From: RI-153 sp963721725
Lineage (GTDB): Bacteria > Chloroflexota > Anaerolineae > Caldilineales > Caldilineaceae
Length of the DNA: 64,000 bases
NCBI GenBank assembly: GCA_963721725.1
Contig: CAVRLX010000033.1
Coordinates: forward strand, 165,610-229,609
Direction of reading: 5' to 3'
The notes under the pieces are model-generated. The model saw only the letters and a list, made by a program, of their open reading frames with translations. It had not been told where the DNA came from and ran no database searches. Of the stretch, positions 55,992 through 64,000 are shown piece after piece; within the stretch, counting starts at the first letter, position 1, and each line of letters starts with the position of its first letter. The translations under genes were made by a program, and so were the position numbers.

Positions 55992-57482
55992 ATGTTTATG
56001 CTTGAGCCTCTTTCTAACCTCTATCAACAGCTATATGAGGGAATCTTAGCCAGCATTCCTGCCTCTGTTCTGCTTTTGGATCGGGGGCTACACGTTGTCT
56101 CTGCCAACCGAAATTTTTTAGAGAAGTCGCATCGCAACCAGGACTCTACTATAGGCGAGGAATTGAGTGCTGTCTTCTCGCCTGTTCTATTAGCATATAC
56201 ACGGTTGGAAGAACGAGTGCGCAAGGTCTTTGTCACAGGACGCGCCGATGATGGAGAAATGACCTACCGAGCGCCAGGATTGTCCACCCGCATCTATTTC
56301 TACCGGCTCACACCGATTCCAGATGAGAGCAACGGTCAGGTAGATTATGTGATGCTGCTGATGGAGGATATTACAGAGAGGGTACGTCTGGGCGAAGAGG
56401 TGCGACGTGCCGAGCGCCATTTAGCGAGTGTGGTTGAAAGCGCCAACGATATCGTTGTATCTATGGATCCAAACGGTATCATCCTTACGTGGAATCGCAC
56501 AGCCGAAGAATTGACGGGATATGACCACGCGGCGGTGCAGGGGTTACCTCTGGCCGATATATGTACACCTGAAAATCGCGAGACACTGCAAACCCTGTTA
56601 TGGGAAATGGCGCGTAGTGGAAAGAAGCGAGACAATCTAGAGGCGAACCTGATGACCAAATCCGGCAAGACATTGTGCGTGGCTTGGTCTCTCGCCGTAA
56701 TGCATAATGACAAAAATGCTGTCTTTAGTTTTGTGGCCTTTGGCCGGGACCTGACCGAATATCGTGGGATGCAAGCCCAACTTTTTCAGTCAGACAAAAT
56801 GGCCTCTTTGGGTGTAATGGCTGGCGGCATTGCCCATGAAATTCGTAATCCTTTGGGGATCTGTTCGGCTGCCGCCCAATTGCTCCAAGAGCATCCCGAA
56901 GATGTCACCTTCGTACGCACAGCGTCGACCAAAATCTACAATGCCGTACAAAACGCCTCAGCCACCGTCGAAAATCTACTCAAATTTGCCCGCCCTGCCC
57001 AGGATTTGAGCATCCACGATCACCTGCTTTCACAGTCCATCAACGAAATTGTCAGTCATACATTGGATCTTATGGCGAATGAGGCCACTTCGCGCCAAAT
57101 CGAAATCCATCAATATTTGGAAGATGATTTACCCTCCGTGTTTGGCAACGAGAACTTATTACAGCAAGTTTTCACAAATTTGGTGCTTAACGCCATCAAC
57201 GCCATGCCGGGGGGTGGTCAACTGACGGTGACCACCCGCGTCAGCGACAAAAAGATATTGATTGACTTCTGCGACACGGGTCGCGGAATTAGTGCACAGC
57301 ATATAGAACATATCTTCGATCCATTCTTCACCACAATGCCTTTGGGGAAAGGAGTGGGATTAGGGCTATCGATCAGCTATACCATTGTCAAACAGCATCA
57401 TGGACGTATTACGGTAAATAGCCAGATCGGGCGGGGCAGCACATTTACAGTTTCGTTGCCCGTAGGAGAAGGCATCGTATGA
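55992..57482 (+). CDS. PAS-domain sensor histidine kinase
   Basis: 496 aa from ATG at 55,992 (the TTG at 55,956 is another option). Two PAS domains (about 10-120 and 140-260), no transmembrane segments, so it is a cytosolic sensor. Then HisKA with GVMAGGIAHEIRNPLGICSAA (phosphorylated His) and HATPase with NLVLNAINAMPGGG (N box), DTGRGIS (G1), FFTTMPLGKGVGLGLSIS. It is the NtrB-like kind. The response regulator gene overlaps its stop codon. Being at the end of the gvp locus suggests control of gas vesicle expression; the signal is unknown. Confidence 0.93.
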   Translation: MFMLEPLSNLYQQLYEGILASIPASVLLLDRGLHVVSANRNFLEKSHRNQDSTIGEELSAVFSPVLLAYTRLEERVRKVFVTGRADDGEMTYRAPGLSTRIYFYRLTPIPDESNGQVDYVMLLMEDITERVRLGEEVRRAERHLASVVESANDIVVSMDPNGIILTWNRTAEELTGYDHAAVQGLPLADICTPENRETLQTLLWEMARSGKKRDNLEANLMTKSGKTLCVAWSLAVMHNDKNAVFSFVAFGRDLTEYRGMQAQLFQSDKMASLGVMAGGIAHEIRNPLGICSAAAQLLQEHPEDVTFVRTASTKIYNAVQNASATVENLLKFARPAQDLSIHDHLLSQSINEIVSHTLDLMANEATSRQIEIHQYLEDDLPSVFGNENLLQQVFTNLVLNAINAMPGGGQLTVTTRVSDKKILIDFCDTGRGISAQHIEHIFDPFFTTMPLGKGVGLGLSISYTIVKQHHGRITVNSQIGRGSTFTVSLPVGEGIV

Positions 57483-57872
57483 AGATTGAAAAAAAATTTA
57501 TACTCATTGTCGACGATGAACCCGATATGCTGTGGGCACTGGAGCATACCTTGGAACGCGGCTGGCTATGGCGTTGTTACAGCACTCAATGCCTGTATGG
57601 CGCTAGAATGCTTGAAACAACACAATTTTCCCCTGGCGTTTGTTGATGTGAAATTACCGGACATGGACGGCCTGCAACTGGCGGCAAGGCTCAGGGAGAT
57701 AAATCTCCAGGTCGCGATCATCATGATCTCTGGGTACTACTATGCGAATGATACTGAAATCAAGCAGGAATTTGTAGAGAAACCCTACATGGGCTTTATT
57801 GCCAAGCCATTCAATCTGGACGATGTTCGGCACATTGCGCACATGGCCCTGGCAAGCAGAGAGCAAGTCTAG
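57479..57872 (+). CDS. Response regulator receiver protein (frame break near 57,565)
   Basis: Receiver-only protein of about 130 aa. It starts at ATG 57,479 (KKFILIVDDEPDML), overlapping the kinase stop, and after a frame change near 57,565 continues GYGVVTALNACMALECLKQHNFPLAFVDVKLPDMDGLQLAARL to the conserved FIAKPF. D in FVDVKLPDMDG is the phosphate acceptor and K in AKPF is conserved. No output domain, so it is a relay or a partner of the next gene. Confidence 0.88.
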
Positions 57873-57911
57873 CCAGTAGGCTACTAACCGGACTCTGCTG
57901 CCATTGACGAT

Positions 57912-57980
57912 TTTACACTGCACAGCCGCACACAATGACATTTTTCAAAAAGCAGAACATGTTCCTTTGTGGCACTGCTT
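57912..57980 (-). repeat. 69-bp element, copy B (inverted relative to 55,066)
   Basis: Lies in the spacer upstream of the second response regulator, in the opposite orientation to copy A and about 84% identical by eye. The two copies bracket the gvpS, zinc-finger, kinase and first regulator genes. Confidence 0.75.
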
Positions 57981-58019
57981 CGTATAATTTATTAGATCAC
58001 CTAGATTGGTCGTTTCTCA

Positions 58020-58455
58020 ATGCCTCATATTCTTGTAGTAGACGATGAAAAAGATCTAACGTGGGCGGTTACGGAAGGGCTACACTTTCAGAAATATACA
58101 GTTAGCGTAGCCTATGACGGGTTTGATGCACTGCGCCAAATCAAAGCCCGGCTACCTGATTTGATTTTGTTAGATATTTCTATGCCCAATATGGACGGTG
58201 TAGAAGTCTGCCACCACTTGCGTATGAATCCACTCTATCGAGCGATTCCGATTATTTTCTTGACCGCGCGTTCCGAACTCCAGAACAAGATTACGGCCTT
58301 CACATCAGGCGCAGATGACTACGTATGCAAACCATTCGATATGCGCGAGTTGTTGGCGCGCATTCATGCGGTGCTGCGTCGCTGTGGCATTAACACTGAC
58401 GAGTTATTCCACCCAACAGAGCCAGTGCTCCGATTTCTGGAGGTAGGGACACTCC
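58020..58455 (+). CDS. Response regulator, cut off at the join near 58,455
   Basis: Complete receiver domain: ILVVDDEKDLTWAV, phosphorylated D in LILLDISMPNMDG, T in FLTARSE and K in VCKPFDMREL, with an OmpR-type linker RELLARIHAVLRRCG and the start of an output region (TEPVLRFLEVGTL). A winged-helix DNA-binding domain would be expected next but is replaced by planctomycete M16 sequence in antisense. The frame happens to stay open to 58,541, but nothing after about 58,455 is real for this protein. Confidence 0.85.
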
Positions 58456-58470
58456 TCGCTCGTGAATGCG
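58440..58470. other. Probable chimeric junction between two genomes
   Basis: The response regulator loses similarity after about 58,440 and the minus-strand M16 peptidase begins its similarity (NAFTSEE) at about 58,470. Both genes are truncated here. Gene content, codon use and spacers change on the two sides. Confidence 0.8.
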
Positions 58471-58701
58471 TTGTAATGGGCGCCGATCTCGTCGAACTCG
58501 CGGTTCACATCATCGGCCTGAACGTCGCGGCGTGCCCTTGAAGCACATGTGCTCTAAAAAGTGGCTCACGCCCGCCACTTCATCCGTTTCGTCGCGCGAG
58601 CCGGTCCGCACGATGAACGCCACGCTCATCGAATACGCGTCCTCGTTCACTTCGGCGACGATTTCGAGTCCGTTATCCAGCCGATGACTTCGAAATTCCA
58701 A
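58456..58701 (-). CDS. M16 metallopeptidase, catalytic subunit, 3' part missing (frame break near 58,520)
   Basis: Only the N-terminal 80 residues are present: MEFRSHRLDNGLEIVAEV, the inverted zinc motif HFLEH in GVSHFLEHMCFKGTPRRS, then after a frame change DVNREFDEIGAHYNAFTSEE, where the sequence is cut. This is a normal pitrilysin/processing-peptidase-like N-terminus. The rest of the gene would continue beyond the junction. Confidence 0.85.
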
Positions 58702-58722
58702 AAGATTTATCTCCTATCAATA

Positions 58723-58791
58723 GCGAGCCGGGGCGTCCCCGCCCCCGTGTCTGAAGCACAAACACTCGGGGGCGAGGACGCCCCGGCTCGC
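58723..58791. repeat. Palindrome between the two M16 genes
   Basis: 25-bp arms (GCGAGCCGGGGCGTCC...) at 58,723-58,747 and 58,767-58,791, one mismatch, 19-base loop. A REP-like, G+C-rich palindrome, unlike those in the first part of the window. Confidence 0.75.
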
Positions 58792-58792
58792 T

Positions 58793-60033
58793 TCATTTCA
58801 ATTCCGGTATCTTCAACGGTTCAGATCCCAACGTCACCACCAACAATTCACTTGGCGGATTCTTTTGCAAAAACGCATTAATACTCTCTGCCGACAACGC
58901 ATCCACCATCGCCCCGACTTCGTCCAGCGTTCGCACCCGCCCCAAGTGATACCAATCGCGAGCCAACGCTCCGCTGCGCGCTGCGTCGACTCCTGCTGCA
59001 TAATGAGCGAGCTTTTGATCCGCGCCTTCAGCCGATTCAACTCGCTCTGCTCGATGCCTTGCCCGAGCCGCTTCAACTCGCTCACGGTGACATCTAGCGT
59101 CTCTTGCGCCCGCTCTGCCGTGGTGCCCGCATAGCACAACACGCTGGCCCGATCGCGTTGCGTGTGCAGCGACGCATAAACCGTGTAACACAATCCACGT
59201 TTCTCGCGAACTTCCGTGAACAGCCGCGAGCTGGAGCCGCTCGAAAGCACGCCCACCGCGGCCCACGCTTGAAAGTAGTCCGGATGCTTGTACGGAATCG
59301 TCGGGTAAGCGATTCCGACGTGCGACTGATTTGATTCGAAGGGAATATAATTGCCCTCGGGCCGACCGTTCGTCTCGCTCGGCTCCGCGACATCGTTCGG
59401 CTCCCAATCGCCGAACAATTGCTCCACGAGATCGCACAAACGCTTCCAATCGAAATTGCCGGCAACCGCCATGATCGTGTCGCTCGGCCCGTAATGCGTC
59501 TCGTGAAACTTCCGCACATCGCCGATCTTGGCTTTGCGTAACGGCGCTTCTTCACCATGACTGGAACGCCCCCATGGATCCGGATACTGCCGCCGGCGCA
59601 GTTCGATCATCAGTTTATGGCTCGGCTCATCGTCGATCGCGCGCAGCTCTTGCAAACAAGCGCTGCGACCCGCGTCGAGCTGATCGGCCGGCAAGTGCGG
59701 CCGGCGAAGCATATCGGCAAACAGCCCCAGGCCAGGCGCCAAGTTGTCGCGAAGCGTCGCGCCGTGAAACGTGGCTTGCGCTACGCCCACCGATTCGCCC
59801 CGCTCGACGCCCAAGTTCTCAAGATCCGAAACCCACGTCCGGCTATCGCGTGGCCCGGCGCCGCGGAGCATCATCTCATTGGTCAACGAAGCCAGCCCGG
59901 CACCGCCAGCCGGATCGTGAGAACACCCGGCCGGCAACAAAAACGTAAACGCCGCCGACTCCACGAACGCGATCGGCTCGCCGATCAGCACCATGCCATT
60001 GGCCAATTTGTGCGAAAAGATTTCAGTCGACAC
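58793..60033 (-). CDS. M16-family non-catalytic subunit (frame break near 58,955)
   Basis: About 412 aa. Whole M16 fold: FSHKLANGMVLIGEPIAFVES, FHETHYGPSDTIMAVAGNFDW, VGIAYPTIPYKHPDYF, LSSGSSSRLFTEVREKRGLCYTVYASL. The zinc motif HxxEH is missing: the position reads SHDPAGGAGLASLTNEM, so it should be catalytically inactive and pair with the upstream subunit, as in two-chain M16 peptidases. Similarity shifts frame near 58,955 to WYHLGRVRTLDEVGAMVDALSAESINAFLQKNPP at the C-terminus. Confidence 0.87.
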
Positions 60034-60119
60034 GAGTACTCAACTTTCCGTCTTCGATGCAAACGACAACGCCAGACTTCGAAATCGTGCGTTCCCACAC
60101 GAGTGTGGCAACGAGCGTC

Positions 60120-60676
60120 TCAAGAATAGGCGAGTTCCACCGCCTTGAACAGCGTCTTCGTGCGCCGGAACCCGAGCCGCTTGTAGAGCTGCACGGCCCG
60201 ATCGTTCTGAGCGGTCACTTCCAGATAGGCCCGCGACAAACCGACCTGTTGAAAACCGGCAAGCGCCGCGGTCAGCAGCGCCGTGCCCACACCGCGCCCC
60301 CGATGCAACGGCGTGATGCCGACGTTCTGGATCGCGCCGTATTTGGGCGTCGCGCGAATGCCTTGAATCGTTCCGCAACACTCGACCTCACCAGCATGCG
60401 AGTATACGGCCAACCAGGTCGCCTCGGGTAAGAAGCCGTCCTTGAGAGATAATCTCTTGCATCAAGCGCTGGCAGCCTTCGAGCTCAGCCAGGCAATTGA
60501 AAATGTCGGCATCGATCTCGTCGCGAAAGCTCTGATACTTTGCTGCCGCATGCTCGGCCAACAACTCCGGATCCCACGGCACCAGCCGATAACCGGACGG
60601 TACAAACACCGGCGCGAATGCGCTTGCCGCGCAAGTCCAACTCCATCCGGAAGCGTTTGAAGTAGCTGACGCCCAT
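60120..60676 (-). CDS. GNAT-family N-acetyltransferase (two frame breaks)
   Basis: About 186 aa in three frames: GVSYFKRFRMELDLRG (start ATG 60,676), then VFVPSGYRLVPWDPELLAEHAAAKYQSF to QEIISQ, then AVYSHAGEVECCGTIQGI, GITPLHRGRGVGTALLTAALAGF and LYKRLGF. The acetyl-CoA motif RGRGVG and the last strands of the fold are clear. The N-terminal 20 residues resemble a conserved leader in planctomycete GNATs. Frame changes near 60,610 and 60,430 look like sequence errors. Confidence 0.82.
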
Positions 60677-61031
60677 CGGTGGCCGCACCGTCACGCAAAG
60701 ACGAGAAATGTCCGAAAAATCCGTCTTGTAACTGTACCGCGTGCCAACTCCGTCGTCAAATTTTCTTGTGATGGCGCAACGACTTACGTCCATCGAGGCC
60801 GGCTTCCCGCGTACTGCGGCACCTGTTCTCGGCGATGTGCCGGTCACATCGCTCAAAGCGGTCGTCACTTGCGTGGCGACGCCGAGAATTCCAAACCGAG
60901 CCGGCCGGTTCAGCTTGACATCCGGGCCCATTCCGCCAAGAATTTTGATTAGTCAAAAAGTCACCTCCCGACGGGTCTCGCCGTAAGTGGAAAACGAGTC
61001 GCTTGGCATCACTAACTCCAAACGGTTTACT
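60677..61031. other. 355-bp spacer between divergent genes
   Basis: Between the minus-strand GNAT and plus-strand binding protein. It must hold divergent promoters, but I see no clear boxes. The open frames here have no recognisable product. Confidence 0.4.
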
Positions 61032-61997
61032 ATGTTACGTCAACGATTATTTTGTGCATGTGCCCTCCTTGTGGGACTTAGCATTCTTGCAGGCTGCACC
61101 AGCCAGACCAAAACCGCCAAGGAAACTAATAAGGACACGATCGACGTCGTTTGCACGACCGGCCCCGTCGCGGACATCCTCCGCAACCTGGGCGGCAAGC
61201 GGTTGAACGTGATCGGGCTCATGGGCCCGGGCGTCGATCCGCATCTCTACCGCGCGTCGACGGCCGACGTTGAGCGGCTGCACGACGCCGACATGATTTT
61301 CTACAACGGCCTGCACCTCGAAGGCCGCATGGCCGACATGTTCGAAACGATGGCCAAGCGCAAGCCGACGTTCGCGGTAACGCAATCGCTCGTCGACGAG
61401 AACAATCCGAAACTTCGCAAGCCGCCCGAGTTCGAAGGCTACTACGACCCGCACGTATGGCACGATCCAAAGCTGTGGGCCGAGTGCGTGAAGTATGTCG
61501 CCAAAGTGTTGGGCGAGAAAGATGCATCGCACCGCGAGCTGTATGAGAAGAACGCCGAAGCATACCTCAAGCAGCTCGACGAAGCGGACGCGTATTGCCG
61601 CGAGCAATTGGAAACCATTCCCGAAGCCCAGCGCGCACTCGTGACTGTACACGACGCGTTCAATTATTTCTGCCATGCTTACGGCCTGACGTCGATGCCG
61701 CTCAAGGGCGTCAGTACGGAAGACGAGGTTACGATCGGCCGCATGGAGGAAGTGGTCCAATTCCTGGTCGATCGAAAAATCAAAGCCGTGTTCGTCGAAT
61801 CGGCAGCCGCACCGCAGATTGTCGAAGCGTTGATCGAGCCGTGTCGCAAGGCGGGGCACGAAGTCAACATCGGCCCGAAGCCAGGCGACGAGTACGTCCT
61901 TTACGCCGACGCCCTCGGCCCCGCGGGTTCCGGCGCCGACAACTACGTCGGCATGATCAAAGCCAACGTCGACACGATCGTTTCCGCCTTGAAGTAA
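61032..61997 (+). CDS. Zn/Mn-type ABC transporter binding lipoprotein
   Basis: 321 aa, cluster A-I (ZnuA/MntA/TroA) binding protein. Lipobox SILAGC near residue 21. Metal-ligand candidates: H in GVDPHLYRAS, H in YYDPHVWHDPKLW, E/H in VTVHDAFNYFCHAYGL and D in GDEYVLYADALG. No histidine-rich loop, which slightly favours Mn/Fe over Zn. ATG at 61,032; ATPase and permease genes follow. Confidence 0.92.
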   Translation: MLRQRLFCACALLVGLSILAGCTSQTKTAKETNKDTIDVVCTTGPVADILRNLGGKRLNVIGLMGPGVDPHLYRASTADVERLHDADMIFYNGLHLEGRMADMFETMAKRKPTFAVTQSLVDENNPKLRKPPEFEGYYDPHVWHDPKLWAECVKYVAKVLGEKDASHRELYEKNAEAYLKQLDEADAYCREQLETIPEAQRALVTVHDAFNYFCHAYGLTSMPLKGVSTEDEVTIGRMEEVVQFLVDRKIKAVFVESAAAPQIVEALIEPCRKAGHEVNIGPKPGDEYVLYADALGPAGSGADNYVGMIKANVDTIVSALK

Positions 61998-62054
61998 ATG
62001 GATGCTCCTCATTCTCGTCGGCCGCCAGGCCGAATCTTCAATCAACCCGGCCCC

Positions 62055-62869
62055 ATGCTCGCCGAACCTGACACACAATCGCCGCACGCTCCAGCCCAAC
62101 CGCGTCCGCTCCCGCCCTCGAAATCCACGACATGACCGTCGCCTACCACCGCAAGCCGGTGCTGTGGGACGTCGACCTCGCAAGTCCCCGAAGGCAAGCT
62201 CGTCGGCGTCATCGGCCCCAACGGCGCCGGCAAGACGACGCTCATCAAAGCGGTCCTCGGCCTGGTGCCGCTCGCCAGCGGCAAGGTCGAAATCTACGGC
62301 CGACCCTACCAGGACCAGCGACACCTCGTCGGCTACGTCCCGCAGCGCGAAACCGTCGACTGGGATTTCCCGGTCACCGTGCGCGACGTGGTGCTGATGG
62401 GCACCTACGGCCGGCTCGGCTGGTTCCGCCGCCCGGGCCGCGAGGAACGAGAACTCGCCAACCGCTGCCTCGAACAAGTCGGCATGCGCGACTTCGCCAG
62501 CCGGCAGATTCGCCAACTCTCCGGCGGCCAGCAGCAGCGCGTGTTCCTCGCCCGCGCGCTGGCCGAGGAGGCCCAGGTCTACTTCCTGGACGAACCGTTC
62601 GCCGGCGTCGACGCCGCGACCGAATCGGCGATCGTCGATCTGCTGCAGACGCTGCGCTCCGCCGGCAAAACGGTGTTCGTCGTTCATCACGATCTGCAAA
62701 CCGTCCGCGATTATTTCGACTACGTGATCCTGCTCAACATGCGGCTCGTCGCCTGCGGCCCCACGGAGACACGTTCACGCCGGAGAACATGCAGAAGACC
62801 TACGGCGGCCGGCTGACGATTCTCGACGAAGCGGCCGAAGCGATGCGCAACCGCGAACCCGTTCGATGA
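62055..62869 (+). CDS. Zn/Mn-type ABC transporter ATP-binding protein (frame breaks near 62,108, 62,185 and 62,770)
   Basis: About 270 aa. Walker A GPNGAGKTTLIKAV, Q-loop VPQRETVDWDFPVTVRDVVLMG, signature LSGGQQQRVFLARAL, Walker B VYFLDEPFAGVD and His-loop VVHHDLQ. The first residues of the ATPase (ALEIHDMTVAYHRKPVLWDVDL) and the last (TFTPENMQKTYGGRLTILDEAAEAMR) are in other frames, so at least three indels are present. Start at 62,055 is likely; ATG at 62,132 is another option. Stop overlaps the permease start. Confidence 0.88.
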
Positions 62870-64000
62870 CCGGCCTTTCCCTCAGCGACAAGGTGACGAT
62901 CGGCACCGCGCTCCTCGGCGGCGCGGCCGGCATCGCCGGCACGTTCGCCGTGCTGCGTCGCCGCTCGCTCGTCGGCGACATGCTCGCCCACGCGTCGCTC
63001 CCCGGCGTTTGCATCGCGTTTCTGATCATGCACAATCGCAATCTCCTCGGCCTCTCGATCGGCGCCCTCGGCGAGCGGACTGGCGGCCATCCTGATGACG
63101 CTCGTCGTCCGCTGGACCCGCACCAAGGAAGACGCCGCCATCGGCATCATGCTCAGCACGTTCTTCGGCGCCGGCATCGTGCTGCTCTCCGTGGCGCAGA
63201 CGGCAAACGACCGGATACCCGGCCGGCCTCAACTCGTATTTGCTCGGCGAAGCGGCCGGCATCGGCCGGCGCGATGTGCAAGTGATTGCCGTTGTCGCGC
63301 TGATCTGCCTGGGAATCGTTATGTTTTTGTACAAGGAGTTCAAACTCCTGTCGTTCGACACGGATTTCGCGGCAGCGCAAGGCTGGCCGACGCTGGCGCT
63401 CGATCTGGCCATGATGGGCACGCTGGCCGTTGTGACGATCGTGGGCTTGCCAATCTGCGGAGTGATCCTGATGGCGGCGCTGATCATTCTGCCCGGCTCG
63501 TCGGCCCGCTTCTGGTCGAACCGCCTGGGCCGACTGTTGGCGATCGCCGCAATCGCCGGCGCGGCCGCGGGTGTGATCGGCACTTTTCTCAGCTCTCCGT
63601 TGCCGAAGCAATGGCTGGGCGTCGAGCTGTTCGATAACACCAAATACCCTCCCGGACCACTCATCGTTTTGTCGGCCGCATCGTTCTTTGTGTTTTCGAT
63701 GTTGTTCGCCCCGGAGCGCGGCATTTTGTCGAACGCCTACGCCGAGTTGCAATTGACTCGCCGCATTGCTCGCGAACATTTGCTGCGCACCCTGTACGAA
63801 ATCAGCGAACCGCACTTGCCGGAGCGGCCTGCGGTCGCCGAATCGCAGTTGCTCGCGCAACGTAGCTGGCGACGCTGGTGGGTCGACTGGTGGCTTTCGC
63901 GACTTCGCGCCCGTGGTCTTATCGAACTCGAAAATGGCAACGTGCGTCTCACGCCGAGCCGGCCTGACGGCGGCCGCCGAGGTCACCCGCACGCATCGAC
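62866..64000 (+). CDS. Metal ABC transporter permease with C-terminal winged-helix-like extension (frame breaks, runs off window)
   Basis: ZnuB/MntB-type permease: VTIGTALLGGAAGIAGTFAVLRRRSLVGDMLAHASLPGVCIAF, then in later frames SLGALLAAIL..., EDAAIGIMLSTFFGAGIVLLS, FKLLSFDTDFAAAQGWP, VVTIVGLPICGVILMAALIILPGSSARFW. After the last membrane helix an extension follows (TRRIAREHLLRTLYEI, then WWLSRLRARGLIE, then AGLTAAAEVTRTH) that resembles a DtxR/MntR-type winged helix, as reported in planctomycete permeases. Frame changes near 63,080, 63,230 and 63,957. The 3' end is outside the window. Confidence 0.85.

Noticed and set aside
58456..58541. Continuation of the second response regulator to 58,541
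   Set aside because: After about 58,455 the frame reads antisense M16 sequence; no regulator output domain is present.
1..64000. tRNA, rRNA, prophage, integrase and plasmid replication genes
   Set aside because: I looked for tRNA cloverleaf ends, rRNA blocks, integrase motifs and replication genes and saw none; a tRNA scan would settle small cases.

Overview
Two genomes appear to meet in this window. Positions 1 to about 58,455 look like an uncultured, probably planktonic, Chloroflexota-type bacterium (Anaerolineae/Caldilinea-like). I infer this from gene content: short HisG plus HisZ, a YfhO-type membrane protein, STAND NTPases, UPF0175/DUF3368 and PIN toxin-antitoxin pairs, and spacers full of repetitive 'words'. 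The assignment is inference, not proof. From about 58,455 to the end the genes look planctomycete-like: paired M16 peptidases, and a metal ABC transporter whose permease has a C-terminal extension resembling a winged helix. At the junction a response regulator and an M16 peptidase are both cut off mid-domain, which suggests a chimeric join. Many genes carry single-base frame breaks that keep family similarity on both sides, so the sequence seems error-prone. I annotate such genes over their full span.

Layout. 1-2.5 kb: end of a membrane-anchored acidic protein, and a dNTPase. 2.6-8.7 kb (minus strand): a cobamide scavenging operon (BtuF, BtuC, BtuD, PduO-type adenosyltransferase, CbiR-like remodelling enzyme, thioredoxin-like ferredoxin) behind a cobalamin riboswitch and a terminator. 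8.9-11.8 kb: FmdB-type zinc ribbon, hisZ-hisG, rfbC. 12-14.4 kb: a decayed antiporter, an SH3 lipoprotein and a HEAT-repeat protein. 14.6-20 kb: a dolichol-phosphate-mannose-type glycosyltransferase and a very large YfhO-flippase fusion invaded by low-complexity DNA. 20-23 kb: a REP-associated transposase between REP palindromes and a NACHT NTPase. 23-35 kb: ParB-like/Usp protein, alcohol dehydrogenase, GNAT, Uma2, SDR, a toxin-antitoxin pair, then a catabolic group (HisD-like dehydrogenase, GMC oxidoreductase, small kinase, cyclase, TPP enzyme). 35-42 kb: a second toxin-antitoxin pair, an Hsp70-family protein and a membrane-anchored NB-ARC/TPR protein with nearly identical 120-bp repeats.

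42.2-58.4 kb is the most interesting part. It is one long plus-strand gas vesicle locus: gvpA, a GvpC-like repeat protein ending in a helix-hairpin-helix domain, an unknown gene, gvpN, two unknown small genes, an Hsp20-type gvpH, an HExxH metallopeptidase-like protein, a CDC48/p97-type double AAA+ ATPase, a GvpF/L protein fused to a DnaJ J domain, gvpF/L, gvpG, gvpO, gvpF/L, a gvpA paralogue, gvpF/L, gvpK, another gvpA paralogue, a protein made of DnaJ-type CxxCxGxG zinc motifs, a PAS histidine kinase and two response regulators. The structural genes thus travel with their own chaperone, unfoldase and possible protease set and a two-component system. I propose a self-contained assembly and turnover module for gas vesicles.

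The last 5.5 kb holds the cut M16 peptidase and its non-catalytic partner, a GNAT acetyltransferase, and a Zn/Mn-type ABC importer (binding protein, ATPase, permease) that runs off the window.
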